A stretch of 40,843 nt of DNA from positions 1 to 40,843 of IMG/VR virus record IMGVR_UViG_3300042113_000212, one strand, 5' to 3'. Numbering within the stretch: the first letter of the stretch is position 1; the number at the start of each line of letters is the position of its first letter. Origin of the DNA: a virus. Shown one piece after another: positions 15,671 through 22,527 of the stretch. The position numbers were made by a program, and so were the translations under genes. Under the pieces are notes generated by a model. It was not told where the DNA came from, did no database searches, and was given only the letters and a program-made list of their open reading frames with translations.

Positions 15671-16255
15671 TTAAATTGTATTTAAAAATAAATTCCAATC
15701 TTCTATTTCGTCTTTGTTTCTAATATAAAAAGAAACTGGCATGAATCTAGGCGCAGATGGTTTTTTTAAAAGTTTCAATCCTGCTTGTTCTGGTGTCTTA
15801 TCGGCTTTTCTTGCGTTTATTTCTTTATGCGCCAATACACAATTTTCCCATGTTGTTTTTCCTCCTTGTGATTTAGGAATAATATGGTCGATATTACCTG
15901 TTAATCTGGTTATTTTTTTACCAGTATATTGACAAGTAAAATTATCTCTTTCCCATAAATTTTTTTGAGTGAATTTTACGGTTTGTCTTGGGATTTTATC
16001 ATAATGATTTAAAACAATAACAGTTGGAATTTTAATAAATCCTTTTACGGTTTTTATTTTTTTATCAGTATCATTAACTTTTAAACAAAGCCATTCATGC
16101 CATTCCAATGGAACTACTTTATCTTGTTCTATCATCATTCCCTTTGCATGATCCGAATACATCAAAGAAAACGAATGTCTAGCGGTTGTAGTATTAATCG
16201 GTATCCAGTGTTTATTTAAAATTAAAACATTGTGTCTATCAATAAATTTCATCAT
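15671..16255 (-). CDS. HNH endonuclease
   Basis: 194 residues from ATG 16255 (alternatively 16252). The N-terminal 95 residues resemble the HNH_5-type leader (VLILNKHWIPINTTTARHSF). The nuclease core is FTCQYTGKKITR, then IDHIIPKSQGG, then WENCVLAHKEINARKADK, giving the H-N-H set and one CxxxxC-like pair. It starts within the upstream stop (TGATG), so it is operonic rather than a free inserted cassette. It could be a homing or a genuine phage nuclease. Confidence 0.85.
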   Translation of the reverse strand: MMKFIDRHNVLILNKHWIPINTTTARHSFSLMYSDHAKGMMIEQDKVVPLEWHEWLCLKVNDTDKKIKTVKGFIKIPTVIVLNHYDKIPRQTVKFTQKNLWERDNFTCQYTGKKITRLTGNIDHIIPKSQGGKTTWENCVLAHKEINARKADKTPEQAGLKLLKKPSAPRFMPVSFYIRNKDEIEDWNLFLNTI

Positions 16256-16902
16256 CAATCCATTTTGTATGGCTCTTTAACAATTACATAATATGTTCCA
16301 GCAACTTCTTGTACGCTAGAACTAGAACCTTTTGGTAAAGAATTCTTAAATGCTTTGTCTACTAGTTCCCAAACCAAAGTAAAGTTTTTATTCTTCATTG
16401 CTTTATCCACCCGATCTTGATATCTTTGTGGAATTCTGAATTCTTTTTGCGGTTTCCAATAAGCAAATTCCGACAGCATACGAGAAGGTTCTATTATTTT
16501 TGGTATAGGAACATCAGAAATTTGAAAAGCTCCATCACCAGAAACATTACAAATACTTCTATAACCATCATTTCTTTGGTAATGCAAATATTGATCGATG
16601 GTCTTTTTAATTTCCCATGCAACTGTGCCATCTTTCATTTTTTCGCAACCAACACCATAATAAGCATTTCTATGTTCCATTAGTTCTTTTTCTTTATGGA
16701 AAACAATAGTTCTCACCATGCTCTCTAAAACCTCTCCATCCTCATACGTCAGATCCTTATCCAAAAATGCTGTATCCATTGCAATTTTGATTTGTCCAGA
16801 ACGAAGACGAGAATAAACTTCTAATGCCGTTACAAGAGTTCCAAGATGTCTTTCATCAAACTCTATAGATACTTTTTTAGATGGTTTATTTTTCTTTTTC
16901 AT
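16255..16902 (-). CDS. conserved phage protein, unknown
   Basis: 215 residues from ATG 16902 (MKKKNKPSKKVSIEFDERH), one base after the preceding stop. Contains LGTLVTALEVYSRLRSGQIK and, further on, AYYGVGCEKMKDG and DQYLHYQRNDGY. This composite occurs in many phage genomes without assigned function. No catalytic motif seen. Confidence 0.65.
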   Translation of the reverse strand: MKKKNKPSKKVSIEFDERHLGTLVTALEVYSRLRSGQIKIAMDTAFLDKDLTYEDGEVLESMVRTIVFHKEKELMEHRNAYYGVGCEKMKDGTVAWEIKKTIDQYLHYQRNDGYRSICNVSGDGAFQISDVPIPKIIEPSRMLSEFAYWKPQKEFRIPQRYQDRVDKAMKNKNFTLVWELVDKAFKNSLPKGSSSSVQEVAGTYYVIVKEPYKMD

Positions 16903-16903
16903 T

Positions 16904-17257
16904 TTAGTTATCGTTGCTACTACAACTAACGTCAAATCCACCAGTCCTACGATATGCTGGATTTTCTTCTCCCAACTCAAACCAAGTATTAGAACCTTTT
17001 TCAGCAGAATTTCCAAACTCTGTTAATTCGATATTTTCTCCGAGTTTTTTTAAACTCTCTTGTACATCATAATCCAATTCTTCCGATGGATCAGAATAGT
17101 CTAGATTCAAGCTTTCAATGTATTTTAAAAACTCTTGTTGACTGTCTCCAGTATATGGATTTTCTTCCAAGTCACGGAAATCATTTGGGTCTAATTCAAC
17201 TACTTCACTTGCGAGATATAGTGTTACGTTTTCACGTTTGCGTATTTTGTATGTCAT
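16904..17257 (-). CDS. acidic protein, unknown
   Basis: 117 residues, very acidic, with NPYTGDSQQEFLKYIESLNL and a C-terminal GGFDVSCSSNDN. A good promoter (17270-17298) lies just upstream, so this is the first gene of a minus-strand operon that continues through the HNH nuclease. No family recognised. Confidence 0.55.
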   Translation of the reverse strand: MTYKIRKRENVTLYLASEVVELDPNDFRDLEENPYTGDSQQEFLKYIESLNLDYSDPSEELDYDVQESLKKLGENIELTEFGNSAEKGSNTWFELGEENPAYRRTGGFDVSCSSNDN

Positions 17258-17269
17258 AATATCAGTAAA

Positions 17270-17298
17270 ATTCTATAATATAATTTCTGTATTGTCAA
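17270..17298 (-). promoter_or_regulatory. sigma-70-type promoter, TTGACA-N17-TAGAAT
   Basis: TTGACA (17293-17298) and TAGAAT (17270-17275) with a 17-base spacer. The -10 lies 12 bases before ATG 17257. The -35 overlaps the stop of the gene at 17295-17555. Confidence 0.6.
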
Positions 17299-17555
17299 TA
17301 TAATTTTTCTAAAAATATAGGAGTATTTTCACCAACCCATGCTCCTTCTACATTAAATTGAAAATATTCTTCGGCTTCTTCTTCGGACATTCCTTCTTTT
17401 ATCAATAGTTCTATACATTCAAATCTATCATATACAGCAATAGGTCTACCAAATTGTCTACCTATACCAACAAATGCATCATCAAATCCATCTGCTAATA
17501 AAAAATTTTCATCTTCACCTAATATATCTATAATTTTTTCTTTTAGTGTTTTCAT
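17295..17555 (-). CDS. conserved small phage protein
   Basis: 86 residues. The C-terminal EEEAEEYFQFNVEGAWVGENT matches a recurrent phage protein pattern (YFxFNVxGAxVGExTP). Function unknown. ATGA overlap with the upstream microprotein. Confidence 0.6.
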   Translation of the reverse strand: MKTLKEKIIDILGEDENFLLADGFDDAFVGIGRQFGRPIAVYDRFECIELLIKEGMSEEEAEEYFQFNVEGAWVGENTPIFLEKLY

Positions 17556-17656
17556 TTTAAAATTACTTCTAATATTTTATAGGTTCCATAAATTGTAGAA
17601 TACAAAGATGCGATTATGATAACTGACCAACAAATTATATCAAACTTGTTATACAT
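17552..17656 (-). CDS. membrane microprotein
   Basis: 34 residues with one hydrophobic helix (IICWSVIIIASLYSTIYG). The stop overlaps the next ATG as ATGA and the start follows the previous stop by one base, a spacing that supports a real gene. Confidence 0.5.
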   Translation of the reverse strand: MYNKFDIICWSVIIIASLYSTIYGTYKILEVILK

Positions 17657-17657
17657 T

Positions 17658-17954
17658 TTAACTAAAACTATTATATCGATCTAAAGACTCATTAAAATTT
17701 ATATCACCATCAAATGAGACTTCTCCACTATTCATCACCAAACAATCCCATAGTTTTCCGATATTAACTTCATTAACTTCTATACTATCCCATTGTTGAT
17801 CGGATAATTCTTCTAATTCTGTTGGTTCTTGATTCAACCAACTTAGTACGTTATATATTTGTGATGGAGGTCTTTGCGTTGCATTTGAATATAAATTTAA
17901 TTTAAATTCAAACTGTGGATATTTTTCTGTTAAATTTTTTATAATTTCATCCAT
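17658..17954 (-). CDS. small acidic protein, unknown
   Basis: 98 residues; contains LNLYSNATQRPPSQIYNVLSW and an acidic LEELSDQQWDSIEVNE. No family recognised. It shares one base with the stop of the spanin-like gene upstream. Confidence 0.5.
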   Translation of the reverse strand: MDEIIKNLTEKYPQFEFKLNLYSNATQRPPSQIYNVLSWLNQEPTELEELSDQQWDSIEVNEVNIGKLWDCLVMNSGEVSFDGDINFNESLDRYNSFS

Positions 17955-18553
17955 TAGAGTATTCCTTTTATTCTTAGATAAGTTGCTCCTCCCATTATAA
18001 CAAGTAAAAATATTATTGCAATGTTTCTTTGTAAAATAGCAAGATCTTTTTCTACTAACTTTTTTTGCATTATATTTAAATCCTTTATCATTTTATCATT
18101 ATATTCCATTTGACGAATCAATTCCTGATCTACTGCTAATTTTGTTTCTGTTATATTTGCAATATCTTTTTCTATTTGTTCATATGTTTCTTTATCTTTT
18201 AATAGCTGTTGATATTCTTCGGAGCTTACAACAACAACCGTATCGTTTTTATATTTTTCCGGTATTATCAAAACTCTTTGTTTGTTTATAATTGTTGGTT
18301 TTACTTTGCTTTGACTTGAAATGTTATCAATATTCTTTTTATAAACAGGTTTAATATCTATTCTTTGTTTAGGTGGTTTTACTATTCTTGTTGATTCATT
18401 AGCATAGGTATCTGCTAAATCCAAACGAGCATTATCCAAAGAATCTTTTGTCGCATATACGGAACGAGATAATGCTTCCGATTGTTTTTCTGTATAAACA
18501 GTACAGCTATTTAAAAATAGTAATATAAAACAAGATAAAAATAATTTTTTCAT
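17954..18553 (-). CDS. candidate unimolecular spanin (lipoprotein with C-terminal anchor)
   Basis: 199 residues. The N-terminus is a lipoprotein signal (MKKLFLSCFILLFLNSC, lipobox LNSC at 14-17), the middle is a long charged region with heptad-like helices (about 100-170), and residues about 178-194 form a transmembrane helix (IAIIFLLVIMGGATYL). An outer-membrane lipid anchor plus an inner-membrane anchor in one chain is the layout of u-spanins such as T1 gp11, which fuse the membranes at lysis. This one is longer than T1 gp11. A GATAAATA octamer 6 bases before ATG fits late expression. The alternative is a tail/virion lipoprotein. Confidence 0.6.
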   Translation of the reverse strand: MKKLFLSCFILLFLNSCTVYTEKQSEALSRSVYATKDSLDNARLDLADTYANESTRIVKPPKQRIDIKPVYKKNIDNISSQSKVKPTIINKQRVLIIPEKYKNDTVVVVSSEEYQQLLKDKETYEQIEKDIANITETKLAVDQELIRQMEYNDKMIKDLNIMQKKLVEKDLAILQRNIAIIFLLVIMGGATYLRIKGIL

Positions 18554-18559
18554 ATATAA

Positions 18560-18567
18560 TATTTATC
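18560..18567 (-). promoter_or_regulatory. late-type octamer GATAAATA
   Basis: Minus strand, 6 bases before ATG 18553 of the spanin-like gene, the first gene left of the stem-loop at 18584-18616. Confidence 0.55.
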
Positions 18568-18583
18568 TTTATTTTAAATAAAT

Positions 18584-18616
18584 AAACCCCATTGAGTTGG
18601 TAGTTCAATGGGGTTT
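18584..18616 (-). terminator. stem-loop terminator at end of the RNA locus
   Basis: AAACCCCATTGA pairs over 12 bp with TCAATGGGGTTT around a 9-base loop. Read on the minus strand it is followed by TTTATTTATTTAAAAT, a weak U tract. It would stop transcripts leaving the RNA locus to the right before the spanin operon. On the plus strand the tract is only TTT. The interval 18617-18700 holds no gene; it contains TTCGACTCC and TTCGAATT strings that look like T-loop scraps. Confidence 0.65.
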
Positions 18617-18705
18617 GGTTCGACTCCGCAGAAATGGTTGGTGTGGTAGTATTCGAATTAACAAAATTTAAAATGTAAAAATTTTACAAAAAACAATGTA
18701 AAACT

Positions 18706-18713
18706 TATAAGTA
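18706..18713 (+). promoter_or_regulatory. late-type octamer TATAAGTA
   Basis: Plus strand, 7 bases before ATG 18721 of the zinc-finger nuclease gene, giving this inserted gene its own late-type promoter. Confidence 0.55.
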
Positions 18714-18720
18714 TATTTAT

Positions 18721-19554
18721 ATGAAATGTTGTAATTGTAAAGAAGATTTAACTGGAAAATGGCAAAAAAAATTTTGTAATCAGAGTTGCGCTGCTAAATT
18801 TAATAACGTGTTTAGAACTAAAAGAAAAAATGTTTTATGTTTTATTTGCAATAGAGAATTTTTAGTTTCAGAAAAAAATAAAAATAAAAAAAACCGTTGT
18901 TCAAATTGTCCCAAACCTAAACGAGATATAAAAATATCTAAAACTGTTTATAGTGAATGTAAGGAATGTGGTGTAATTTTTATTTCTAAATATAATAGAC
19001 GTTATTGTGGGGATTTTTGCAAAAAACAATCAACTAAAAAATACCATAAAATTTGTCAAAAATGTAATATTGAATATAAAGCGGAAACACCAGACTCTAA
19101 ATTTTGTTCGCATAGTTGTAGAAGTTTATCTTTGAAATTACACGCATATGCTCATAATAAAAGCGGTTTATCTCGCTCTAAAATAGAAAAATACGTGGAA
19201 GATAACTTACGCAGTGATTTTTTAGATTTAGATATTATTTTTAACGATAAAAACACAATAGGATCAGAATTGGATATCTATATTCCAGATTTAATGATGG
19301 CATTTGAACTCAATGGTATATTTCATTATATTCCAATTTATGGTGAAGGAACATTAGAAAAAATTCAAAATAGAGATAAAAACAAAGCCATAATGTGTGA
19401 AAAACTAGGAATAGAATTAATAACAATAAACTTAGGAAATTGTAAGTTTTCAAAAAATTACGCAAAGAATATATACGAAGAGATTTTTAAAATTGTTGAT
19501 AAAAATAAAAAAAGAAAAATGTGGGTAGAGTCCGATTCGAACGGACAGGGTTAA
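18721..19554 (+). CDS. zinc-finger PD-(D/E)xK homing endonuclease (EDxHD-like)
   Basis: 277 residues. Residues 1-135 hold five Cys-rich knuckles (CCNC/CNQSC, CFIC/CSNC, CKEC/CGDFC, CQKC/CSHSC), probably DNA-binding zinc fingers. The nuclease core is IGSELDIYIPD (180-190), MAFELNGIFHY (193-203) and CEKLGIELITINLGNC, matching the Vsr-like EDxHD endonucleases of phages (I-Bth0305I type). The first Cys pairs also resemble HNH-associated knuckles. The last ~11 codons (from 19522) are the antisense of the tRNA-Tyr gene, so the ORF runs into its neighbour. Convergent with tRNA-Tyr; probably a mobile gene inserted beside the tRNA. Confidence 0.75.
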   Translation: MKCCNCKEDLTGKWQKKFCNQSCAAKFNNVFRTKRKNVLCFICNREFLVSEKNKNKKNRCSNCPKPKRDIKISKTVYSECKECGVIFISKYNRRYCGDFCKKQSTKKYHKICQKCNIEYKAETPDSKFCSHSCRSLSLKLHAYAHNKSGLSRSKIEKYVEDNLRSDFLDLDIIFNDKNTIGSELDIYIPDLMMAFELNGIFHYIPIYGEGTLEKIQNRDKNKAIMCEKLGIELITINLGNCKFSKNYAKNIYEEIFKIVDKNKKRKMWVESDSNGQG

Positions 19555-19606
19555 AAATAACAATTGGTCTACAGCCAATTCTCGCCCCTTACGAGTCTAT
19601 CTACCC
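19522..19606 (-). tRNA. tRNA-Tyr(GUA)
   Basis: Minus strand, 85 nt. Acceptor GGGTAGA pairs with TCTACCC, discriminator A. Anticodon arm ATTGG-CTGTAGA-CCAAT gives anticodon GUA. T arm GTCCG-TTCGAAT-CGGAC is canonical. The variable region (TGTTATTTTTAACCCT, approximately) is long, as expected for bacterial tRNA-Tyr (class II). CCA is not encoded. Located 4 bases downstream of the tmRNA 3' end, so co-transcribed with it. Confidence 0.92.
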
Positions 19607-19610
19607 AAAT

Positions 19611-20023
19611 TGGTGGAGATGAGGAAGTTCTGCCCTTCCTGTCTTTATAATATCCTCTAAAAGATACTACATGCTTTAATGTATTTGATTTATAAGGTAT
19701 CGTGGCACATTAACCAACCTTGTTGTTTTAAAGTTACAACAAACTCCGTAATATATTTTACATGATTTCTAACAGATCGTCAAAACCTCTGCAATTCAAA
19801 ACGGGGTTAGAGGATTACCGTTAGGCTTCAAGCGGCGAGTGCGTAGTCTTCAACGCCAGCGAGGAACTCGTCAGCATTGTTGAAGATGTATTCAGCTTCG
19901 GCTAAAAGATCAGAAGTATTGTCTTCTGCATTTAGTTTTTTGATAGATTATTAAAGAGGCCAACTATCATCCTCTACATGCACTTTTAGGTTTCAACTAT
20001 AAATCGAAATCTAATTCACCCCC
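19611..20023 (-). ncRNA. ssrA: tmRNA with a 33-codon tag frame
   Basis: 413 nt. Acceptor GGGGGTG (5' end at 20023) pairs with CATCTCC (with two G-U), followed by encoded ACCA (3' end 19611). Helix P2 TTTATAGT pairs with ATTATAAA. PK1 is visible: AGAGG/CCTCT (19971-19975 with 19955-19959) interleaved with GATAG/CTATC (19964-19968 with 19942-19946). Twelve bases after PK1, GCA (19929-19927) opens a frame of 33 codons ending GAC-TAC-GCA-CTC-GCC-GCT-TGA (stop 19828-19830), i.e. AEDN...DYALAA. Downstream are a PK2-like CCTCT/AGAGG and a 7-bp TTGTTGT/ACAACAA hairpin. It rescues stalled ribosomes and tags proteins for proteolysis. Odd points: the tag length, and a T loop (GGCAGAA) without TTC. Confidence 0.9.
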
Positions 20024-20727
20024 ATAATTTTCAAAGATCATTACCAGAAAGTTCTTCATTGGCTACCGCGTTTTTCTCACGTTGGACGAAGATTGCTTGT
20101 TACCCTCTGCCTAATCGAGTCTGGTGACAGTCTGCAACGGTGAGCTTTTTAAGAACAGCACAGCACACTATTCCCGTCCGACTTATCAAAATTGTAACTG
20201 GTGTGCTTTTTAAAGCTAAAGGGGTTACGAATTTCTTCGTCCTGTGAAACGCAATTCACGGTCATCTCCGTACCTATAAATAGGGTGTATGGCTTATATG
20301 AATTGTGTCCATACGAATTACCAGTTCTCCACGTCCAGTCTCCCACTCCTTAGATGATGGTTTTCTAAACCAACATTCCAGTTTTTAAAATCATTACCAA
20401 GACTTCTCATTCTAATCATTAGTCCTCCAAGTATCTTATGGACGCATACATAATAATCGAAGAAGTTCCCTATGGGTTAAATGTTGTTTCCGGAAACATT
20501 GCATTGTTGCCCATCGCGGTAGAGCTTTGCTAGCATCTGCGCTTGGTAAAAGAAACACCCACCAAAGTGTGCATCAACTTACTAGTTGCCGTGTACTTTA
20601 GAAACTACTCATGTCAAGTGAGAGGCATGGCGGGTCTACTAAAATTAAAATGTCAAATATCAATTTCCGATTTTGGGTTCGACCGAGATTTCCCAGTCCC
20701 GTTGGCTCATCGGGAACCAACTATCTA
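20024..20727 (-). ncRNA. candidate large structured RNA (GOLLD/ROOL-type context)
   Basis: About 700 nt without a credible gene between a good minus-strand promoter (20734-20761) and the tmRNA. Three sampled 60-base lines (20101, 20281, 20521) are 43-48% GC against about 27% in a sampled coding line. Stems: TTGGT/ACCAA and GTTGG/CCAAC near 20700-20720 with a TCCCG/CGGGA pseudoknot option; CAACT/AGTTG inside AAAGT/ACTTT (20564-20599); ATGGG/CCCAT around the palindrome GTTTCCGGAAAC; TGGTTT/AAACCA (20358-20372); GTATGG/CCATAC; AGCACAC/GTGTGCT inside AGCTTT/AAAGCT (20143-20217); GGACGAAGA/TCTTCGTCC (20084-20092 with 20234-20242). Strand is inferred from the promoter and shared direction with the tmRNA; several G-U pairs would favour the plus strand. 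Size and tRNA-adjacent phage location fit GOLLD or ROOL RNAs, but I did not recognise their conserved sequence. Confidence 0.5.
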
Positions 20728-20733
20728 ATAAAG

Positions 20734-20761
20734 ACTATATATTAATTTTGGAAAATGTCAA
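20734..20761 (-). promoter_or_regulatory. promoter of the RNA locus, TTGACA-N16-TATAGT
   Basis: TTGACA (20756-20761), 16-base spacer, TATAGT (20734-20739) on the minus strand, predicting a start near 20727 and a transcript covering the structured region, tmRNA and tRNA-Tyr. It is early/host type, not the late octamer. Confidence 0.65.
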
Positions 20762-20767
20762 TATAAA

Positions 20768-21130
20768 TTATAAAGTATCTAGCTTTGAATCTCCAATTGC
20801 CCAATTATAAACCCAATCCTGAATATCAGAAAAATTTGGATTTGATTCATTAGTAACATCAAAAAGAAATTCAACATCATCGGAATCTTTCTTATATGCT
20901 TTAGCCGAATTTATTTCAACGCTTAATACTGAATCATCATAAAAACCGCTCTTCATTTTCTTTTCATAACTAACTTCGTATGAATAAGGTAATCCAGTTG
21001 GATCGTTAAATATCACAGTATCATCAACGTGAAAAACTTTACTATCATCATCACGATTATGATCATCGAATTCTTCTTTCAATATTTTTGAATATGCTTG
21101 TTCTAATAAAATATCATCTTTTTTTCTCAT
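20768..21130 (-). CDS. leader-family protein (MRKKDDILLEQAYSKILKE)
   Basis: 120 residues. The first 20 carry the shared leader with Glu10 and an ILKE at 16-19. The mature part is acidic, beta-rich (FHVDDTVIFNDPTGLPYSYE) and unlike the other members. The leader is closest to that of 38757-39131 (both AYSxILKEE). Function unknown; proposed capsid cargo. Confidence 0.7.
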   Translation of the reverse strand: MRKKDDILLEQAYSKILKEEFDDHNRDDDSKVFHVDDTVIFNDPTGLPYSYEVSYEKKMKSGFYDDSVLSVEINSAKAYKKDSDDVEFLFDVTNESNPNFSDIQDWVYNWAIGDSKLDTL

Positions 21131-21138
21131 ATTTAATT

Positions 21139-21146
21139 TACTTATC
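21139..21146 (-). promoter_or_regulatory. late-type octamer GATAAGTA
   Basis: Minus strand, 8 bases before ATG 21130 of the leader-family gene. Confidence 0.5.
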
Positions 21147-21335
21147 TTAATTTATTAACAATTCTTCAAACTCTTTTTCTAAATCATCTAACTCTTTATT
21201 TAATTCTCCTAATTCAATTAAAAGATGTTCACATTTTTTTGGATTTTTATGGTAAAGGTCCAAAATATTATCGGTCATATCTTTTAGATCATTTTGAATA
21301 TCTCCAACCTCTGCTAATTCAGAGTAAAGATTCAT
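21147..21335 (-). CDS. small coiled-coil protein
   Basis: 62 residues, Leu/Glu-rich with clear heptads (LIELGELNKELDDLEKEFEE). Start ATG 21335 overlaps the upstream stop as ATGA. No specific function visible. Confidence 0.55.
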   Translation of the reverse strand: MNLYSELAEVGDIQNDLKDMTDNILDLYHKNPKKCEHLLIELGELNKELDDLEKEFEELLIN

Positions 21336-21511
21336 CGAATAACTTTCATTCCTCCTGTTTCAAGATTTGTAACTCTATAAGTTGTTTTTGTATTAGGATA
21401 ATATTTGCTGTATTTTGCATGATATACTTTAATTTCTTCCCTTGTTTTAAATGGAGAAAGCATTACTTCATACCAATTACCTTCATATTCTTTTCTTTCG
21501 AGTTTGTACAT
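21332..21511 (-). CDS. small beta-rich protein, unknown
   Basis: 59 residues, basic (MYKLERKEYEGNWYEVMLSP, ending YRVTNLETGGMKVIR). It lies between the RNA ligase stop and the coiled-coil gene with an ATGA overlap. No family recognised. Confidence 0.5.
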   Translation of the reverse strand: MYKLERKEYEGNWYEVMLSPFKTREEIKVYHAKYSKYYPNTKTTYRVTNLETGGMKVIR

Positions 21512-21512
21512 A

Positions 21513-22523
21513 TTAGTCTTTATAGTTTCTGTTGATGAGTTTGAATCCCAATGGACGACGAGAAGAATAACTTCTTGGATAAGATGATGGTCTTATTACT
21601 ATTCCCTCTCCTTCCAACCCACTTGGGTATTTTTGTTTGTCTGCTAATTCTTGTAATTTTTGCAGAGGATTTACCCAAAGTTTTATTTGTTCTTCCAAAC
21701 TCAACTTACATACTAGCGGAACTACATCGCAATGTAAAGAATTTTCGCAAAATTCTTTCATCTCTTCGTATGTCATGTATTTTTTGTCTTGGTTAATTTG
21801 GAATACAAAAATCTTAACGTCTTCTAATTTAAGTTGATTTTTTTGGATTCCATTACCCGCTAATTCGCCTTGTATAACTCCCGTCCAGCCTTGAGGAATA
21901 GTAAGTTTTCTTGCCGCTTTCCAAAATGTATTGTTTTCCGTTTCTTTCTTGGAAAGATTTCTAGTGCAAACTTGGGTGAGTTCTCCATTCTCAACAATAA
22001 GTGTAATTGAGCTACCATCCAACTTTTGAGTTACTGTGATATGAGAATCGTGATTAAGAACCTTTTCAACTAGATTTGGATCATTCAATCCATTATCTTC
22101 ATCAGTTTTTGAGATGATATTTGTGGGAAAATCTCCTAATGTTTCACCAGAAAGATTAGCAGGGATTTCTTTTATGTATTTTTGAATTCCAAGTATTTCT
22201 GTTACATCATCACCAACATCTAGAGATTCAAATTGTAAAGGAAATTCAATCATTGGAATAACCAATCCTGAACTATACTCACCACGTAGTTTTATGTTTT
22301 TAAGTCTAATAGGCTTATCTGGATTCTTTTGATCTACCAAAAATTCAGACCATTCGCAACGAGGAACAATAGTATCAATTGTAATAAAAACAACCTTATC
22401 CCCTTCTTTGTGGATTCCTTTTTTCACAACTGTTTGCCAACCAAGAACTTCTGCAATTTCTAATGAATCAGCATTAGGGTGAACTTTTATATTTTTTATG
22501 ACTTCTATCGATGCAAGTTTCAT
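21513..22523 (-). CDS. RNA ligase with N-terminal OB-like domain
   Basis: 336 residues. Residues 1-115 form an OB-like module (HPNADSLEIAEVLGWQTVV, GDKVVFITIDTIVP) as in the Rnl5/DRB0094-type ligases. The catalytic core has motif I KLDGSS (167-172, Lys167), VCTRNL (motif Ia), VIQGELAG (motif III region), EGIVIRP (motif IV) and LGFKLINRNY (motif V). It joins nicked RNA or RNA ends using ATP. It is a second, differently built ligase besides that at 10614-11693. Its promoter has the Bacteroidota form and its leader is very short. Confidence 0.88.
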   Translation of the reverse strand: MKLASIEVIKNIKVHPNADSLEIAEVLGWQTVVKKGIHKEGDKVVFITIDTIVPRCEWSEFLVDQKNPDKPIRLKNIKLRGEYSSGLVIPMIEFPLQFESLDVGDDVTEILGIQKYIKEIPANLSGETLGDFPTNIISKTDEDNGLNDPNLVEKVLNHDSHITVTQKLDGSSITLIVENGELTQVCTRNLSKKETENNTFWKAARKLTIPQGWTGVIQGELAGNGIQKNQLKLEDVKIFVFQINQDKKYMTYEEMKEFCENSLHCDVVPLVCKLSLEEQIKLWVNPLQKLQELADKQKYPSGLEGEGIVIRPSSYPRSYSSRRPLGFKLINRNYKD

Positions 22524-22527
22524 AAAA

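Noticed and set aside
18617-18660. TTCGACTCC and GGTAGTATTCGAATT strings resembling tRNA T loops and a D loop
   Set aside because: No acceptor stem or anticodon arm can be drawn; at most scraps of former tRNAs.
20149-20346. Minus-strand 65-residue reading frame inside the structured RNA region
   Set aside because: Composition and codon pattern are unlike neighbouring genes; it lies in the ORF-poor, stem-rich segment and has no usual upstream signal.
20024-20727. Group I intron or RNase P RNA
   Set aside because: I could not find the conserved group I P7/S-type or RNase P CR-I-like core sequences, and the tmRNA and tRNA are both continuous.
20543-20728. Plus-strand 61-residue reading frame in the same region
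   Set aside because: Cys/Arg-rich nonsense-like protein overlapping several predicted stems; no promoter or start context.
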